Below are positions 13,436-19,736 of a stretch of 20,485 nt of DNA, piece by piece. Source of the stretch: DAOTTI01 sp034437795 (lineage in GTDB: Bacteria > Chloroflexota > UBA11872 > UBA12225); the NCBI GenBank assembly GCA_034437795.1, contig DAOTTI010000219.1, forward strand, positions 1-20,485. The letters are read 5' to 3'. Below the pieces are notes generated by a model that ran no database searches, had not been told where the DNA came from, and saw only the letters and a list, made by a program, of their open reading frames with translations. The stretch's first letter is position 1; each line of letters starts with the position of its first letter. The position numbers were made by a program, and so were the translations under genes.

Positions 13436-14356
13436 CTACATGCCGCCCAGGGCGTTGGAGCTGATGAGGTTGACGTAGATCGACCAGGCGGCGGGGCCGA
13501 TGATCACGATCATCAGCGCCGGCAGGATGAACATCACCAGCGGGAAGAGCATCTTGATCGGCGCCTTCTCCGCCGTCTCTTCCGCCCGCTGCCGGCGGCG
13601 CAGGCGCAGTTCGTCGGACTGGTTGCGTAGGACGGAGGCGATGCCCAGGCCCATCTGCTCCGCCTGCACGATGGCGGTGACGAACGACGTCAGGTCCGGC
13701 ACGTCGCAGCGGGCCGCCATGTCCCGCATGGCCAGCCGGCGCATCTTGCCCAAGGTGATCTCCTGGAGCGTGCGCCCGATCTCGTCACGCAGCGGCCCCC
13801 GCGTCTTCTCCACCACCTTGGCCAGCGCCGCCTCCAGCCCCAGGCCGGCCTCTACGCTCACCGTGATCAGGTCCAGCGTATCGGGCAGGGCGCGCTGGAT
13901 CCGCTTCTGCCGCGCCGCGGCCTGACGGCGCAGCCAGTTCACCGGCAGCCGGCCCCCGAACCAGCCCAGCAGGCCCATCAGGGCGAAGGAGACGAGCGAC
14001 GTCGGCACGCCCGTCACCAGGACGTAGAGCAGCGGGAGGGCCAGCATCCCCGCCGCGCGCAGGCCCATGAACAGATTGAGGTCCATCGGCCGGTCCGCCT
14101 TCATCATCAGCTGGCGCGCCTCGTCGTAGGCGCGCTGGGGCGCCAGCCTGGCCGGCCAGGAAACCAGCTTCTCCACCAGAGGCCAGCCCACACGGCTGAT
14201 CAGGGGACGCTCAAGCTGCGCGTCGCGCGCGCTCAGGGGCCCGGTGTACTGGTAGGCGCCCAGGCGCTCCTGCAGGCGCGGCGAGCGCCCAGGCAGGAAG
14301 GCAAGGACCACCAGCGAGACGCTGACGAAGACCAGAACGGGGATCAGCAGTTCCAT
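13436..14356 (-). CDS. tadC: Tad pilus inner-membrane platform protein TadC (type II secretion F family)
   Basis: A 306-aa membrane protein that, with TadB, forms the platform on which the TadA ATPase drives Flp pilus assembly. It has an N-terminal membrane segment (about 4-22), a central hydrophobic pair (about 104-140) and a C-terminal one (about 271-296). Between these lies the GspF-type cytoplasmic domain, with family-like ALPDTLDLITVSVEAGLGLEAALAKV (156-181) and QAEQMGLGIASVLRNQSDELR (225-245). Length is normal. The ATG at 14356 follows the tadB stop by 7 nt, so the two are almost certainly co-transcribed, with AAGG as a weak ribosome-binding site. It is called TadC rather than TadB by its position last in the locus and the order of neighbours. 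Confidence 0.9.
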   Translation of the reverse strand: MELLIPVLVFVSVSLVVLAFLPGRSPRLQERLGAYQYTGPLSARDAQLERPLISRVGWPLVEKLVSWPARLAPQRAYDEARQLMMKADRPMDLNLFMGLRAAGMLALPLLYVLVTGVPTSLVSFALMGLLGWFGGRLPVNWLRRQAAARQKRIQRALPDTLDLITVSVEAGLGLEAALAKVVEKTRGPLRDEIGRTLQEITLGKMRRLAMRDMAARCDVPDLTSFVTAIVQAEQMGLGIASVLRNQSDELRLRRRQRAEETAEKAPIKMLFPLVMFILPALMIVIIGPAAWSIYVNLISSNALGGM

Positions 14357-14363
14357 GGGGGCC

Positions 14364-15353
14364 TTACACCTCGATGGCGATGATGCGCCGGATCATGAAC
14401 AGGCCGGCCACCTCCATCAGCCCCGCGGCCGCCAGCATCACCTGCCCGTGGAACGTGAACAGCAGCTCATTGACGTAGGCGCGGTTGCCCAGCCAGACGA
14501 ACCCCGTGACCACGACCGGCAGGGCGGCGATGATGTAGCCGGACCAGCGCTGCTGCGCGGTGAGCGTCATGATGTCCCGCTTGATCTTCTGGCGCTCGCG
14601 AATGGTGCGCACGATGGTGTCCAGGATGCCGGAGAGCTCGCCCCCCACCGTGCGCTGGATCATGATGGCCGTGACCGCCAGCTCCAGGTCCTCGGAGCGC
14701 ACCCGCTCGATCAGGCGCAGCAGGGCCTCGTCGGGTGCGGCCCCGATGGCCAGCTCCTGGATCAGGCGCTCGAACTCCTGGCTGATCGGCGGGGGCATCT
14801 CGCGGGTGATCGCCTCCATGCCCTGGAGAAAGCTGTAGCCCGAGCGCAGGCTGCTGGCCAGGAGCATCAGCGCCTCCACCAGCTGGTCGTCGAACTTGCG
14901 CCGGCGCTGGCGCTGATGGTGCTTGACCCACAGTAGGGGCAGGAAGTAGCCGGGCACGCCGGCCGCGACCGCCACCAGCAGATTGCCGGCCACGACGAAC
15001 CCGATGATGGCCAGGGCAGCGGCGCAGAGGCCCCGCAGCAGCAGATATTCCCCGACACGTAGCGGGATGTCGGCCCGTTCTAGCTCGGCCGCCTCGCGCT
15101 GGGCCCAGGACCGGCGCGCGATCATCTGGTCGAGCAGGGCCCAGTTGGAGTACTTCTCCTGGCGCAGGAGCTGCAGGTCCACCGCCGGCGCGCCGTCGGG
15201 CGAGGGCGCCTTGGGGACTGCGCTGGCTCCGGTGTACTGGCTGAGGCGCCGCGCCAGGCCGTGCGCGCCGGAGACCAGCTTCGAGCCGGCCAGGACGGCC
15301 GTGGCCACGGCCCCGAAGCTCAGGATCGGAATGGCAAGGGTAGTCAGGTCCAT
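14364..15353 (-). CDS. tadB: Tad pilus inner-membrane platform protein TadB (type II secretion F family)
   Basis: A 329-aa membrane protein, partner of TadC in the Flp pilus platform. Membrane segments are visible at about 4-24, a double one at about 108-146, and two at the C-terminus (about 267-290 and 297-318). The GspF-type domain includes FDDQLVEALMLLASSLRSGYSF (about 154-175) and the later IMIQRTVGGELSGILDTIVRTIRERQ. The ATG at 15353 has GGGAG 8-9 nt upstream. It lies 61 nt after tadA and 7 nt before tadC. Nothing is truncated or unusual. Confidence 0.92.
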   Translation of the reverse strand: MDLTTLAIPILSFGAVATAVLAGSKLVSGAHGLARRLSQYTGASAVPKAPSPDGAPAVDLQLLRQEKYSNWALLDQMIARRSWAQREAAELERADIPLRVGEYLLLRGLCAAALAIIGFVVAGNLLVAVAAGVPGYFLPLLWVKHHQRQRRRKFDDQLVEALMLLASSLRSGYSFLQGMEAITREMPPPISQEFERLIQELAIGAAPDEALLRLIERVRSEDLELAVTAIMIQRTVGGELSGILDTIVRTIRERQKIKRDIMTLTAQQRWSGYIIAALPVVVTGFVWLGNRAYVNELLFTFHGQVMLAAAGLMEVAGLFMIRRIIAIEV

Positions 15354-15414
15354 CGTTCAGTCTCCCCAGACGGCCGGCAGGCTCGAGGGCGAGCGCGCCA
15401 CGCGGCCCGGCTTC

Positions 15415-16842
15415 TCAGGTGCGCATGCGCGCGGAGAGCGAGGGCGCCCAGTTGGAGACGTGGTGCGGCGCGGCGAAGGCCGCCAGCCGGTCGCCCATGA
15501 AGATCTCCGGCGCGAGGGCGACGCCCATCGCCTCCAGCCGGTCGGAGAACTTCGGGCGCAGGCCGGTGGAGCGGATGGCGCCAATGACCTTGCCCCGCTC
15601 GTCCACGCCCTGCTGGTCAAAGACGAAGATGTCTTGCATCGTCACCACCTGCCCCTCCATGCCCGAGATCTCGGAGATCTGCGTCACGCGCCGCGACCCG
15701 TCCCGCAGGCGGGAGACCTGGACCACCAAGTGGATGGCGGACGCAATCTGCTCGCGGATGGCGCGGATGGGGAGCTCGAACCCCGCCATGAGCACCATGT
15801 TCTCGATGCGGGCGATGGCGTCGCGCGGGGAGTTGGCGTGCACGGTGGTGAGCGAGCCGTCGTGGCCGGTGTTCATCGCCTGCAGCATGTCGAAGGCCTC
15901 GCCCGAGCGGACCTCGCCGACGATGATCCGGTCGGGGCGCATGCGCAGGGCGTTGCGGACCAGGTCCCGTGTGGCCACCGCCCCCTTCCCTTCCACGTTC
16001 GGCGGGCGGGTCTCCAGGCGCACCACGTGCGGCTGGCGTAGCTGCAGCTCCGTCGGGTCCTCGATGGTCACCACCCGCTCCGTCTCCGGGATCCACCCTG
16101 AGAGCACGTTCAGGAGCGTCGTCTTGCCGGAGCCGGTACCGCCGGAGATCACGATGTTCAGGCGCGCGATGACGCAGGCCTGCAGGAGCTGCGCGATCTC
16201 CGGCGTGAGCGAGCCATAGGCGATCAGGTCCTGCACCTTGAGCGGATCGCGGGCGAACTTCCGGATGGTGATGGTCGGGCTGTCTACAGCCAGGGGCGGG
16301 ATGATGCAGTTGACGCGCGAGCCATCCGGCAGGCGCGCGTCCACCATCGGCGATGACTCGTCGATCCGCCGGCCGATAGGGGCGACGATCTTCTCGATGA
16401 TGCGCATGATGTGGTCGTGGTCACGGAAGGTCCGGTCGGAGAGGTGCAGCACGCCCCCCCGTTCGAAGTAGACCTGGTCCGGCCGGTTGACCATGACCTC
16501 GGTGATGGTTGGGTCCTCCAGCAGGGGCTCGATCGGGCCCAGGCCGAGCACCTCGTCAGCGATCTCATCGATCAGGCGCGCCCGCTCCTCGCGCGCTAGC
16601 GCCACCTCCTCCGCGGCCAGCAGGGTGCGAGCGGCGTCCTCCACGTGCTGGCGCAGCTCGCTCTTGTCGCGTCCGGCCAGCTTGGACACGTCCATCTGCT
16701 TGACCAGCTTGTCGTGGAGGCGGAAGCGGAGCTCCGCCAGCGTATCGGACGCGCGCGAGGTGTCGGTTAGTGATGGGGCGTCGGCGCCCGCGCCCCGCGG
16801 GTCCTTGGCGGTGCCTTCCAGCCGCTGCATCAGCATCGACAT
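15415..16842 (-). CDS. tadA: Tad pilus assembly ATPase TadA/CpaF
   Basis: A 475-aa secretion ATPase of the GspE/VirB11 superfamily that powers Flp pilus polymerisation at the cytoplasmic face of the membrane. An N-terminal helical region (about 30-110) precedes the CpaF-type core. GGTGSGKTT (234-242) is Walker A with K240. VTIEDPTEL (258-266) is the Asp box. RIIVGEVRSGEA (305-316) carries the Walker B glutamate E310. TTVHANSP (332-339) is the His box. The C-terminal about 60 residues contain MEGQVVTMQDIFVF, usual in CpaF. The ATG at 16842 has GGAG about 11 nt upstream; codons 3 and 5 are also ATG, so the start may be a few residues later. It follows cpaB by 88 nt and precedes tadB. A TadZ/CpaE gene, common just before this one, is absent. 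Confidence 0.95.
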   Translation of the reverse strand: MSMLMQRLEGTAKDPRGAGADAPSLTDTSRASDTLAELRFRLHDKLVKQMDVSKLAGRDKSELRQHVEDAARTLLAAEEVALAREERARLIDEIADEVLGLGPIEPLLEDPTITEVMVNRPDQVYFERGGVLHLSDRTFRDHDHIMRIIEKIVAPIGRRIDESSPMVDARLPDGSRVNCIIPPLAVDSPTITIRKFARDPLKVQDLIAYGSLTPEIAQLLQACVIARLNIVISGGTGSGKTTLLNVLSGWIPETERVVTIEDPTELQLRQPHVVRLETRPPNVEGKGAVATRDLVRNALRMRPDRIIVGEVRSGEAFDMLQAMNTGHDGSLTTVHANSPRDAIARIENMVLMAGFELPIRAIREQIASAIHLVVQVSRLRDGSRRVTQISEISGMEGQVVTMQDIFVFDQQGVDERGKVIGAIRSTGLRPKFSDRLEAMGVALAPEIFMGDRLAAFAAPHHVSNWAPSLSARMRT

Positions 16843-16930
16843 GGGTGAACCTGCTCCTTCACGCTCAACGAAGGCGATAGTCCGTTCCGAATGAGGGGTT
16901 CGAACCGGCGGGCGCGCGGCGAACGCTCGC

Positions 16931-17767
16931 CTACCGCCGGACCTCGCTCAGGGTGGTGGGGCCGACGTCCACGGGGGCGTGGTCCTCCACCGCGCGCAAG
17001 GCGAGGCGGATCTTGCCTTTCTCTTCCGCTAGGATCAGGCGTTGCGCCTCCTCCGGCGTCACGGCCAGGGTGAACGTGCGGGCGTTGGGGCGGGCCACGG
17101 CCTCCTGGCGCTGGGGATCGGCCTTATTGCCGCCGGTGACGCCTGCCAGGGCCCCCTGGGGCTCGGCGACGCCGCCCAGCGACTGCGCCACCGCCAGTAC
17201 CTCGATGTTCTGCAGGACGATGGTCGCGGTATCCTGGGTCTGGGCCGAGCCCCCGCTGCCGCTGTTGGTGCTGAACAGCCCGATCACGTCCACGAAGTCG
17301 CCCGGATTGATCAGGCCACCGGCGGTGACCACTTCGTTCACGCTGACCGAGACGGCGCGCCGGCCCGGCGGGACGCGGAAGGCCAGGCCCGAGTCTTCTT
17401 TACGCAGGAAGAACTTGGTGCTCAGCACCTGCTCACCGGCGGCGATGGGCAGGTTGGTCACCTTGCCCGTCACCTGCTCGACGGCGGTGAAGGCCTTGGG
17501 ATGGCGCGCGTCCGCCGCCACCTCCTTGACCTGCAGCATCTGGGGCGTGATCTGGGTGCGCACCGGAATGTCCGTCGCTGCCACAATGACGGGCACCAGC
17601 GCTGCCTGGCGCGCGCCCTGGCCGGCACGCTGCACGTAGTTCCAGGAGAGCAGCGCGGCGGCTAGGCCCAGCACCACGGCCACGAGGAGCGGCTTGCGCG
17701 CCCCTGAACTCTTGAGCTGGCCGAGCGGACTAGTGCCGGCGGCCTTACGCTGACCAACTAACTGCAT
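16931..17767 (-). CDS. cpaB: Flp pilus assembly protein CpaB/RcpC
   Basis: A 278-aa pilus biogenesis protein. A short cytoplasmic N-terminus is followed by a membrane anchor (about 25-44, PLLVAVVLGLAAALLSW). Next comes a SAF-type domain (about 56-125, IVAATDIPVRTQITPQML) and the RcpC/CpaB core, with RRAVSVSVNEVVTAGGLINPGDFVDVIGLF at about 139-168. A Gly/Ser/Gln-rich linker (about 172-182) precedes the last domain. In diderms CpaB works with the outer-membrane secretin; with none here it probably acts on the outer face of the cytoplasmic membrane or cell wall. The ATG at 17767 has AAGGGG about 11 nt upstream. It lies 100 nt after the prepilin peptidase gene and 88 nt before tadA. Confidence 0.9.
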   Translation of the reverse strand: MQLVGQRKAAGTSPLGQLKSSGARKPLLVAVVLGLAAALLSWNYVQRAGQGARQAALVPVIVAATDIPVRTQITPQMLQVKEVAADARHPKAFTAVEQVTGKVTNLPIAAGEQVLSTKFFLRKEDSGLAFRVPPGRRAVSVSVNEVVTAGGLINPGDFVDVIGLFSTNSGSGGSAQTQDTATIVLQNIEVLAVAQSLGGVAEPQGALAGVTGGNKADPQRQEAVARPNARTFTLAVTPEEAQRLILAEEKGKIRLALRAVEDHAPVDVGPTTLSEVRR

Positions 17768-17797
17768 CGTGCGGTACCCCTTCTAATGCCGTCAGCC

Positions 17798-17833
17798 CTG
17801 CCGGGCGCCGGTCGCCCTCGGGCGAACGGGCAG
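17798..17833. other. Stem-loop between tadV and cpaB
   Basis: TCGCCC (17812-17817) pairs with GGGCGA (17820-17825) to form a tight hairpin. It is enclosed by a CTGCC (17798-17802) and GGCAG (17829-17833) outer stem. It lies in the 100-nt gap between the prepilin peptidase and cpaB genes and may act at the RNA level. There is no T-run. Confidence 0.35.
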
Positions 17834-17867
17834 CCCTGCGGCGGCTGGCGGGAAACGGCGAGAGCGG

Positions 17868-18410
17868 CTAGAGCGAAATGATGGAGAATGGCAGCAGCGC
17901 GATGATCGCGCCGCCAGCGATAGCGGGGGCGTAGGGGATGGTGCCGGCCCTGGGACCGTTACCCCGCAGGGCCCAGAACCAGCCGTAGGCGACGTACCGC
18001 AGGGTAGATGTGACCCGACGCTCGCGCACCAGGTAATACAGGGCCAGCGCACCGCCAACAACGGCCCCGTAGAGCGCGACCAGGACTACAAAGTGCGGCC
18101 CCTTCAGCGCTCCGATGGCCAGCATCAGCTTCACGTCGCCAGCGCCCATCCCGCCCATGACGAACGGCACCAGCATGATCCCCAGGGCGGTGAGCCACCC
18201 CAGCGCGCTGGCGGAGAGGCCCGGCCACCCGCCGGCCACGGCATTGACCACCAGGCCGGTGGCCATGGCCGGATAGGTTAGCCGGTTCCGAATGCGGCGG
18301 GAGCGCAGGTCCGTGACCACGGCCACGGCCAGTATGGCCAGGAGCAATCCATCGATGAGCAGTGCGGGTACGTCGTTCATCGGTGCGTCGTTCATCGGTG
18401 CGTCGTTCAT
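17868..18410 (-). CDS. tadV: Prepilin peptidase, TadV/CpaA type (A24 family)
   Basis: A 180-aa aspartic membrane protease that cleaves the leader of Flp pilins at the cytoplasmic side of the membrane. Both catalytic aspartates are visible: D34 in VTDLRSRRIRN and D92 in GMGAGDVK, the latter within the GxGD motif. Five to six hydrophobic segments fill the rest. It is the short form without the N-methylation domain, usual for Tad loci. The N-terminus begins MNDAPMNDAPMNDVP because a 15-bp unit containing the ATG is present three times. Starts at 18410, 18395 and 18380 are therefore equally possible, and none has a clear Shine-Dalgarno. The hydrophobic core begins after the third. It follows flp1 by 274 nt, which includes strong stem-loops. 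Confidence 0.9.
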   Translation of the reverse strand: MNDAPMNDAPMNDVPALLIDGLLLAILAVAVVTDLRSRRIRNRLTYPAMATGLVVNAVAGGWPGLSASALGWLTALGIMLVPFVMGGMGAGDVKLMLAIGALKGPHFVVLVALYGAVVGGALALYYLVRERRVTSTLRYVAYGWFWALRGNGPRAGTIPYAPAIAGGAIIALLPFSIISL

Positions 18411-18415
18411 CGGTG
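18371..18415 (-). repeat. 15-bp tandem repeat (3 units) duplicating the tadV start codon
   Basis: CGTCGTTCATCGGTG (plus-strand reading) occurs at 18371-18385, 18386-18400 and 18401-18415. On the minus strand each unit carries an in-frame ATG and codes for M-N-D-A/V-P. Part of a fourth unit (CGTCG) continues at 18416-18420. Confidence 0.93.
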
Positions 18416-18565
18416 CGTCGTGCGCGTGTGCGAGTGCAACGGCGAGTGTACGTCTGCAGGTGCGTCGGCTGCTGGCGAGCGTCCGGCCCCTGGGCGTCCT
18501 GCGGGCGTGAGCCGGCGCCAGTCGTGACGCACGCTCAACCGGGCAGGCTCAACCGGCCTGAGCGA

Positions 18566-18607
18566 CGGCAGGGCGCCCGAGCTCCAGGAGCCCGCCGCGC
18601 CCTGCCG
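18566..18607 (-). other. Strong stem-loop downstream of flp1
   Basis: CGGCAGGGCGC (18566-18576) and GCGCCCTGCCG (18597-18607) are perfect 11-bp complements. A second small hairpin, GCTCC/GGAGC (18581-18591), lies in the loop. In transcription order it comes about 77 nt after the flp1 stop and before tadV. It lacks a U-run, so it may be a 3' stabiliser or partial terminator for pilin mRNA rather than a full stop. Confidence 0.5.
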
Positions 18608-18684
18608 CAGCCTCCGCCTGGTCCGGCGCTGGCCCAGGACCGCGCCTGGCTGGCCAGACCGGCGCATCCCCTCCGTCAAACCGC

Positions 18685-18843
18685 CTACAACCGGGAGTTG
18701 ACGTAGTTGAAGATGCTGTTGAGCTTGGTACCCAGGGCGGCGACCGTGACGACGATCGCGATGGCAATCAAGGAGACCAGAAGCGCGTACTCCACTGCAT
18801 CTGCGCCCTGCTCCTCGCGTGCGAGGCGGAGCAACGTGTCCAT
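18685..18843 (-). CDS. flp1: Flp-family type IVb pilin, copy 1 (52 aa)
   Basis: A small major-pilin-type protein, 52 aa: a short leader (1-13) ending in Gly, then the processed pilin. The class III site reads EEQG/ADAVEY, with cleavage expected after G13. Glu and Tyr are at mature +5 and +6, as in Flp pilins. The hydrophobic stretch ALLVSLIAIAIVVTVAAL (20-37) is the polymerisation helix. The short tail ends NSIFNYVNSRL. The ATG at 18843 has GAGG 6-7 nt upstream. Copy 2 lies 162 nt upstream on the same strand. The last 47 bp shared by the two genes are identical although their 5' parts differ, and the protein lacks the extra A-S of copy 2. Confidence 0.92.
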   Translation of the reverse strand: MDTLLRLAREEQGADAVEYALLVSLIAIAIVVTVAALGTKLNSIFNYVNSRL

Positions 18844-18901
18844 CTAATACCTCATTAACTCGAAACTCTCGCCGGCATGACGGGCGCGGGTGACCGTACC
18901 G

Positions 18902-18961
18902 GCCGGTGCAGGGGAGGGCGGGCCGCTGACAGTGTCAGCCCGCCCCCGCTGCGGCACCGGC
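18902..18961 (-). other. Long stem-loop between the two pilin genes
   Basis: GCCGGTGC (18902-18909) pairs with GCACCGGC (18954-18961) outside. Inside, GGGCGGG (18916-18922) pairs with CCCGCCC (18939-18945), and CTGACA (18926-18931) pairs with TGTCAG (18933-18938), leaving a 3-nt bulge. The structure sits 3' of flp2 and 5' of flp1 in the transcript. With no U-run it is more likely a processing or stability element or attenuator than a strict terminator. Confidence 0.55.
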
Positions 18962-19005
18962 GCACCAAGCCGCCGCGGCCGGCCGCGAACAGAACAATGC
19001 CGTGC

Positions 19006-19182
19006 TTAGGAAGCCCGGAGCTGGGAGTTGACGTAGTTGAAGATGCTGTTGAGCTTGGTACCCAGGGCGCCCACCGTCACGATAATGGCGATGGCGATCA
19101 GGGACACCAGCAGGCCGTACTCGACGGCGTCTGCGCCCTCTTCCTCGACGACGAGCTTCTTGACGACTTCAAACGTAGCCAT
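19006..19182 (-). CDS. flp2: Flp-family type IVb pilin, copy 2 (58 aa)
   Basis: A 58-aa Flp pilin, first pilin of the locus and the likely main subunit by position. The leader MATFEVVKKLVVEEEG (1-16) is positively charged in the middle and ends with Gly. The class III site reads EEEG/ADAVEY, with Glu at +5 and Tyr at +6. The hydrophobic helix is GLLVSLIAIAIIVTVGAL (23-40), and the tail is NSIFNYVNSQLRAS. The ATG at 19182 has GGAAAGGAAG about 10 nt upstream, better than the upstream in-frame ATG at 19215, which would give a leader unlike the family. A GCCGGC hairpin lies 26 nt upstream. The TadV peptidase gene downstream is the expected processing enzyme. Confidence 0.95.
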   Translation of the reverse strand: MATFEVVKKLVVEEEGADAVEYGLLVSLIAIAIIVTVGALGTKLNSIFNYVNSQLRAS

Positions 19183-19207
19183 TGCGGTGTGACTTCCTTT
19201 CCAATCT

Positions 19208-19223
19208 GCCGGCAACCGCCGGC
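19208..19223 (-). other. Small hairpin in the flp2 leader
   Basis: GCCGGC (19208-19213) and GCCGGC (19218-19223) pair around a 4-nt loop. The stem ends 25 nt upstream of the flp2 ATG, leaving the ribosome-binding site free. It could protect the 5' end of the pilin mRNA. Confidence 0.4.
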
Positions 19224-19266
19224 CAACAATTACGGAGTGATCGACTAGGTGATGCGTAATGCGTGA

Positions 19267-19407
19267 TTACTTCGCGGTGCGGGGGCTCTCTGTGCGCTTC
19301 CGGCGGGTCGCTGCCTGCTGATTGTGCTCGCGGCCGAGCATGATCACGGCCCAGAGCGCAATCGCGGCCAGCGCCACCCCAAACACGTCACTGATGCGCG
19401 TAATCAC
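19267..19407 (-). CDS. Possible small single-pass membrane protein (46 aa) upstream of flp2
   Basis: I do not recognise this protein. From GTG at 19407 it reads VITRISDVF, then a hydrophobic segment (about 8-25, VFGVALAAIALWAVIMLG), then a basic tail rich in Arg/Lys/Thr. It has no class III pilin site (no G-xxxx-E-Y), so it is not an ordinary Flp pilin. The GTG sits in AAGGGAGGTGATTACG, a strong Shine-Dalgarno-like run. The spacing to GTG is short (3-4 nt), so the real start is uncertain; an ATG at 19467 would add 20 Pro/Arg-rich residues. It lies 84 nt before flp2 on the same strand, which suggests a pilus-locus accessory role. A chance open frame is possible. Confidence 0.4.
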   Translation of the reverse strand: MITRISDVFGVALAAIALWAVIMLGREHNQQAATRRKRTESPRTAK

Positions 19408-19736
19408 CTCCCTTCCATCTCTTGGTGCTCGTGGTGCGTCGCCTGGTGGTTGGTCTCCGCCTGGCAACGCGCCGGCCCAGGCAAGCTCGCTCTCTCAGGC
19501 GATCCAGGCATCAGGGGCCGGTGTCACATGCCCAAACGCCATGCGCCGGCAAAAAGTGACGTACCGCGATCCGGCAGGCGGCGCGCCATCGTGGGTCGGC
19601 TTGCCATGGCCGGGCGGCTCAGCGTCGTCACGAGAATGAATGGGCCTGCCATGGCCGGGCGGCTCAGCGTCGTCACGAAGCGGTGGGCGCACGCGTTGGG
19701 AATGCCTGAAGTCCCACTCGCCGGAGCACCGCATCG
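19408..19736. other. 329-nt divergent intergenic region, no gene seen
   Basis: This gap lies between the pilus locus (minus) and the membrane glycosyltransferase-like gene (plus), so it should hold promoters for both. I see no clear -35/-10 pair on either strand. It contains the exact 32-bp direct repeat at 19602-19678. Open frames across it have repeat-derived, unnatural composition. Confidence 0.6.
19602..19678. repeat. Exact 32-bp direct repeat, 45 bp apart
   Basis: Positions 19602-19633 and 19647-19678 are identical over 32 bp, beginning TGCCATGGCCGGGCGGCTCA and ending CGTCGTCACGA. The core ATGGCCGGGCGGCT resembles ATGGCCGTGCGGCT of the 38-bp repeat at 8246-8343, so both may derive from one dispersed family. 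Confidence 0.92.

Noticed and set aside
16897..16906. GGTTCGAACC, which looks like a tRNA T-arm
   Set aside because: No acceptor, D or anticodon arms can be built around it on either strand, and the gap between cpaB and tadA is only 88 nt.
19523..19560. GTCAC...GTGAC stem with CAAAC, reminiscent of a c-di-GMP riboswitch upstream of a pilus locus
   Set aside because: It lies on the plus strand, away from the pilus genes, and the conserved GEMM core (GACGCAAAGC and the second helix) is missing.
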